Source: Candidatus Thorarchaeota archaeon
GTDB taxonomy: Archaea; Asgardarchaeota; Thorarchaeia; Thorarchaeales; Thorarchaeaceae
DNA: 7,113 nucleotides
Reading direction: 5' to 3'
Assembly (NCBI GenBank): GCA_016840385.1
Contig: JAEOSL010000147.1
Span: 1 to 7,113, forward strand
The notes below the pieces were generated by a model. It did not search any database. It had not been told where the DNA came from and saw nothing but the letters and a program-made list of their open reading frames with translations. Numbering within the stretch: position 1 is the stretch's first letter; each line of letters begins with the position of its first letter. This document shows positions 5,232-7,113 of this stretch, piece after piece. Made by a program: the position numbers and the translations under genes.

Positions 5232-6548
5232 CTAGGTTTTGACCAATGGATCAGGTAGTTTCAGGCTCTCATGGGCCTTATCCTCGAAGACTTGCTTTGC
5301 AGCAGTCATGAGGCTCTTTTCGATTCCAGCGATGTTGTTGTTTGTAGCAACGATGAGGTTTGCTTTCACAAGCATTCCCTTGTCGTCACTTACGTAGTTG
5401 TGCATGAGAGTTCCTCTCGGTGCCTCAACCATACCAACACCATCTCCAGCTCGTGGTTCAACATCTGACAGTTTAACGTCAGTGTTGCAAATGTCTGGGT
5501 CTTCAAGAAGTATCTTACACCATTCTGCAGCCTGTACTAACTCGACGATTCGAGCATAGTGGTATGCAAAGGTGTGATGTGAAGGTCTCCCAATGAGTTC
5601 CCTCATTTCTGTCAATGCGGCATCTGCAAGTGGAGTTGCCATTTTCTCTACAACATTGCACCTAGCAAGTGTGTTTGCTCTCCAGATGCCCTCAGGATAG
5701 CCAGCTGGTTTATGGTAAATGTGAGTAGCATAGCTGTGCTTTGCTACATGCTCACCATAATGCTGAGTGTAGTCCTTTGGTTCGAAGTCAGCAACAATCT
5801 TGCCTTCAGTATCCATCACTCGAATGGTTCCATCATAGATGTCGTGTACACCCTTGTTGTTCATTCCAATGTAGTAAGTTGGAGTCACAGCAATCTTTGT
5901 GATAACATCGATATAGGCATTAACTACTGTCTTTGCTAGGTCAACAGTTTTGTGGATATTATCCAACATCTCTGGAACCTTGCCAAGGAATAGGTCGCGG
6001 TCCTCTTCAGTTAGTGGAGCGAGTTGACCACCAGGAATAGCAGTTGTAGGATGGACAGCTTTTGCACCAACGGTCTTGATGAGTTCCTGACCAAACTCCA
6101 TGAGCTTGATCGCTTGTACAGCAACATCAGGCAAGTGCTTCAACACTGCAGCCACATTTCGAACGGAGGGGTCTGCAAAGGGACCGAACACAAAGTCTGG
6201 TGCAGCAAGTGCATAGAAGTGGATAGCATGGCTTGAGAGCTGTTTAGCTTCAATCATGAGTCTCCTGAGCTTTATTGCAGCTGGTGGAGGAGTTACACCC
6301 CAGGCAGCTTCGACAGCTTTCACTGATGCAAGATGGTGAGGGATAGGACAGATACCACAGATTCGTGGAGCAATTCTTGGAGCCTCTTCCATTGGGCGGC
6401 CCTCGAGGAACTTCTCGAAGAATCGTGTGGAGTTCACATTGAATTGAACATCCTTGACCTTGTTTCCAGGTCCGAGTTTGATTGTTAGCGAACCATGTCC
6501 TTCAAGCCTTGTTACTGGGTCGATGCGGATTACCTTTTCGTCAGTCAT
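5232..6548 (-). CDS. vhuA: VhuA/MvhA-type [NiFe]-hydrogenase large (alpha) subunit, lacking the C-terminal ligand motif
   Basis: A 438-residue catalytic subunit of an F420-non-reducing (group 3c) hydrogenase. It oxidises H2 at a NiFe(CN)2CO centre and passes electrons through VhuG and VhuD to heterodisulfide reductase HdrABC, usually by flavin-based bifurcation in the cytoplasm. The sequence has IRIDPVTRLEGHG (7-19, conserved Glu16) and RICGICPIPH (62-71) with nickel ligands Cys64 and Cys67. It then follows the family to its end but stops at LPDPLVKT, before the DPCxxCxxH that intact large subunits carry. That motif is encoded by the separate vhuU downstream, so the protein is complete as a split subunit and not a truncated pseudogene. 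The start ATG overlaps the vhuG stop (ATGA), with GGAGG ten bases upstream; vhuG-vhuA-vhuU form one operon. Confidence 0.93.
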   Translation of the reverse strand: MTDEKVIRIDPVTRLEGHGSLTIKLGPGNKVKDVQFNVNSTRFFEKFLEGRPMEEAPRIAPRICGICPIPHHLASVKAVEAAWGVTPPPAAIKLRRLMIEAKQLSSHAIHFYALAAPDFVFGPFADPSVRNVAAVLKHLPDVAVQAIKLMEFGQELIKTVGAKAVHPTTAIPGGQLAPLTEEDRDLFLGKVPEMLDNIHKTVDLAKTVVNAYIDVITKIAVTPTYYIGMNNKGVHDIYDGTIRVMDTEGKIVADFEPKDYTQHYGEHVAKHSYATHIYHKPAGYPEGIWRANTLARCNVVEKMATPLADAALTEMRELIGRPSHHTFAYHYARIVELVQAAEWCKILLEDPDICNTDVKLSDVEPRAGDGVGMVEAPRGTLMHNYVSDDKGMLVKANLIVATNNNIAGIEKSLMTAAKQVFEDKAHESLKLPDPLVKT

Positions 6549-7113
6549 TTATTCTTGGCCTCCTCACGCTTGATACGAATTGAACCGAGGTGGCTCGTAG
6601 TATAGGTGAACCGGTTGAAAGTTCCTAGTGGATCCTTCACCTGTTCTTTGATTTCTTCAGGTGTCAACGGAGCATATGTTCCCATCATGGATATCGCGTT
6701 CGCACCTTGGTCTTGAAAGACCGGCGGTGGTGGTCCATAACAGCCACGGCATGTTACACCTTTGTTTACACATTGTCCTTCACAAAGTCCCCAGGTGGCT
6801 GAGCCAACACAGATGTAACCTTGCTCTAACAGGCATCGGTCGGGGTCTGCGATTCCCTCGTAGGGTCTCAGTATCTTCTCGACTGGGGTTTCTTTCTTCT
6901 CTCTATCGCAGTAATGACACACAGTATGTGGTTCTAACTCAATGGGGGATCCACTGAGTAGAGCACTAACTGCTGTGAGAATGAGTTTTGATGTTGGAGG
7001 ACAACCTGGAAGATAGATATCGAAGTCCACAATAGTATTGTTAGGAACAACCACGGGTTCTAGGGCAGGGATATTCTCAGAAGGAATCACGTTGCCAGAA
7101 GTGGTTGGGTTCT
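6545..7113 (-). CDS. vhuG: VhuG/MvhG-type [NiFe]-hydrogenase small (gamma) subunit, 5' part outside the window
   Basis: The iron-sulfur electron-transfer subunit that binds VhuA and carries electrons from the NiFe centre. The frame is open to the right edge: codons before GTG 7090 read NPTTSGN without a stop, so that GTG is an internal Val and the N-terminal half with the first CxxC is missing here. Counting from that Val, LPGCPP (27-32) gives a proximal-cluster Cys. HTVCHYCDREKKE (55-67) with CHYC, and then CLLEQGYICVG, GLCEGQC and CRGCYGPP (86-121), give the ligands of two further [4Fe-4S] clusters, as in methanogen MvhG/VhuG and F420-reducing hydrogenase gamma subunits. It ends in the ATGA overlap with vhuA. 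VhuD would be expected upstream, outside the window. Confidence 0.92.
   Translation of the reverse strand, partial: NPTTSGNVIPSENIPALEPVVVPNNTIVDFDIYLPGCPPTSKLILTAVSALLSGSPIELEPHTVCHYCDREKKETPVEKILRPYEGIADPDRCLLEQGYICVGSATWGLCEGQCVNKGVTCRGCYGPPPPVFQDQGANAISMMGTYAPLTPEEIKEQVKDPLGTFNRFTYTTSHLGSIRIKREEAKNK

Noticed and set aside
5194..5234. Stop-codon readthrough or frameshift joining vhuA to vhuU
   Set aside because: The vhuA TAG is not in the vhuU frame, and vhuU has in-frame stops just before its own ATG, so separate initiation is simpler.
5271..6957. Several plus-strand open frames opposite vhuA and vhuG
   Set aside because: They lie antisense to strongly recognised hydrogenase genes and show no family features of their own.

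Overview
The window looks like a piece of an archaeal genome, most likely from the Asgard group. Start sites carry Shine-Dalgarno-like GGAGG/GAGGG motifs, TATA-like boxes occur upstream of genes, and intergenic ends are pyrimidine-rich. The right end carries an archaeal group 3c-type [NiFe]-hydrogenase (Vhu/Mvh). The Asgard suggestion rests on the last piece of that operon: a selenocysteine-containing VhuU followed by an RNA fold that resembles the eukaryotic SECIS, a combination known from Lokiarchaeota. It is an inference, because no phylogenetic marker gene is present.

Right part (about 5000-7113, minus strand): vhuG (small subunit, 5' end cut by the window), vhuA (large subunit) and vhuU form one operon. 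VhuA carries the N-terminal nickel motif RICGICPIPH but stops before the C-terminal nickel motif. That motif is on a separate 50-residue polypeptide, VhuU, starting 38 nt downstream, in which an in-frame TGA (5125-5127) sits exactly where the first nickel-binding Cys belongs (DC-U-LSCGAH). A conventional gene caller stops at this TGA, so the gene would be lost and the hydrogenase would look inactive. The stop codon of vhuU is itself inside the proposed SECIS core. A pyrimidine-rich terminator follows.

Middle part (about 2180-4700, minus strand): several small or membrane genes of unknown role. They are a 74-residue two-helix protein with a Cys-rich tail, an RDD-family membrane protein and a DUF998-like membrane protein in a tight two-gene operon, and a 63-residue basic protein. 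Most of these units end in related repeat/terminator elements sharing a GAGGGAaGGAGTG(t/c)GAC core on the plus strand.

Left part (1-2190): a degenerate, frameshifted subtilisin-like (S8) lipoprotein gene on the minus strand, and a plus-strand polytopic membrane protein that resembles GT-C glycosyltransferases. The latter is preceded by a perfectly palindromic TATA box and flanked by two direct copies of an 87-nt element (88% identical, exactly 1250 nt apart) that contains a hairpin plus T-run.
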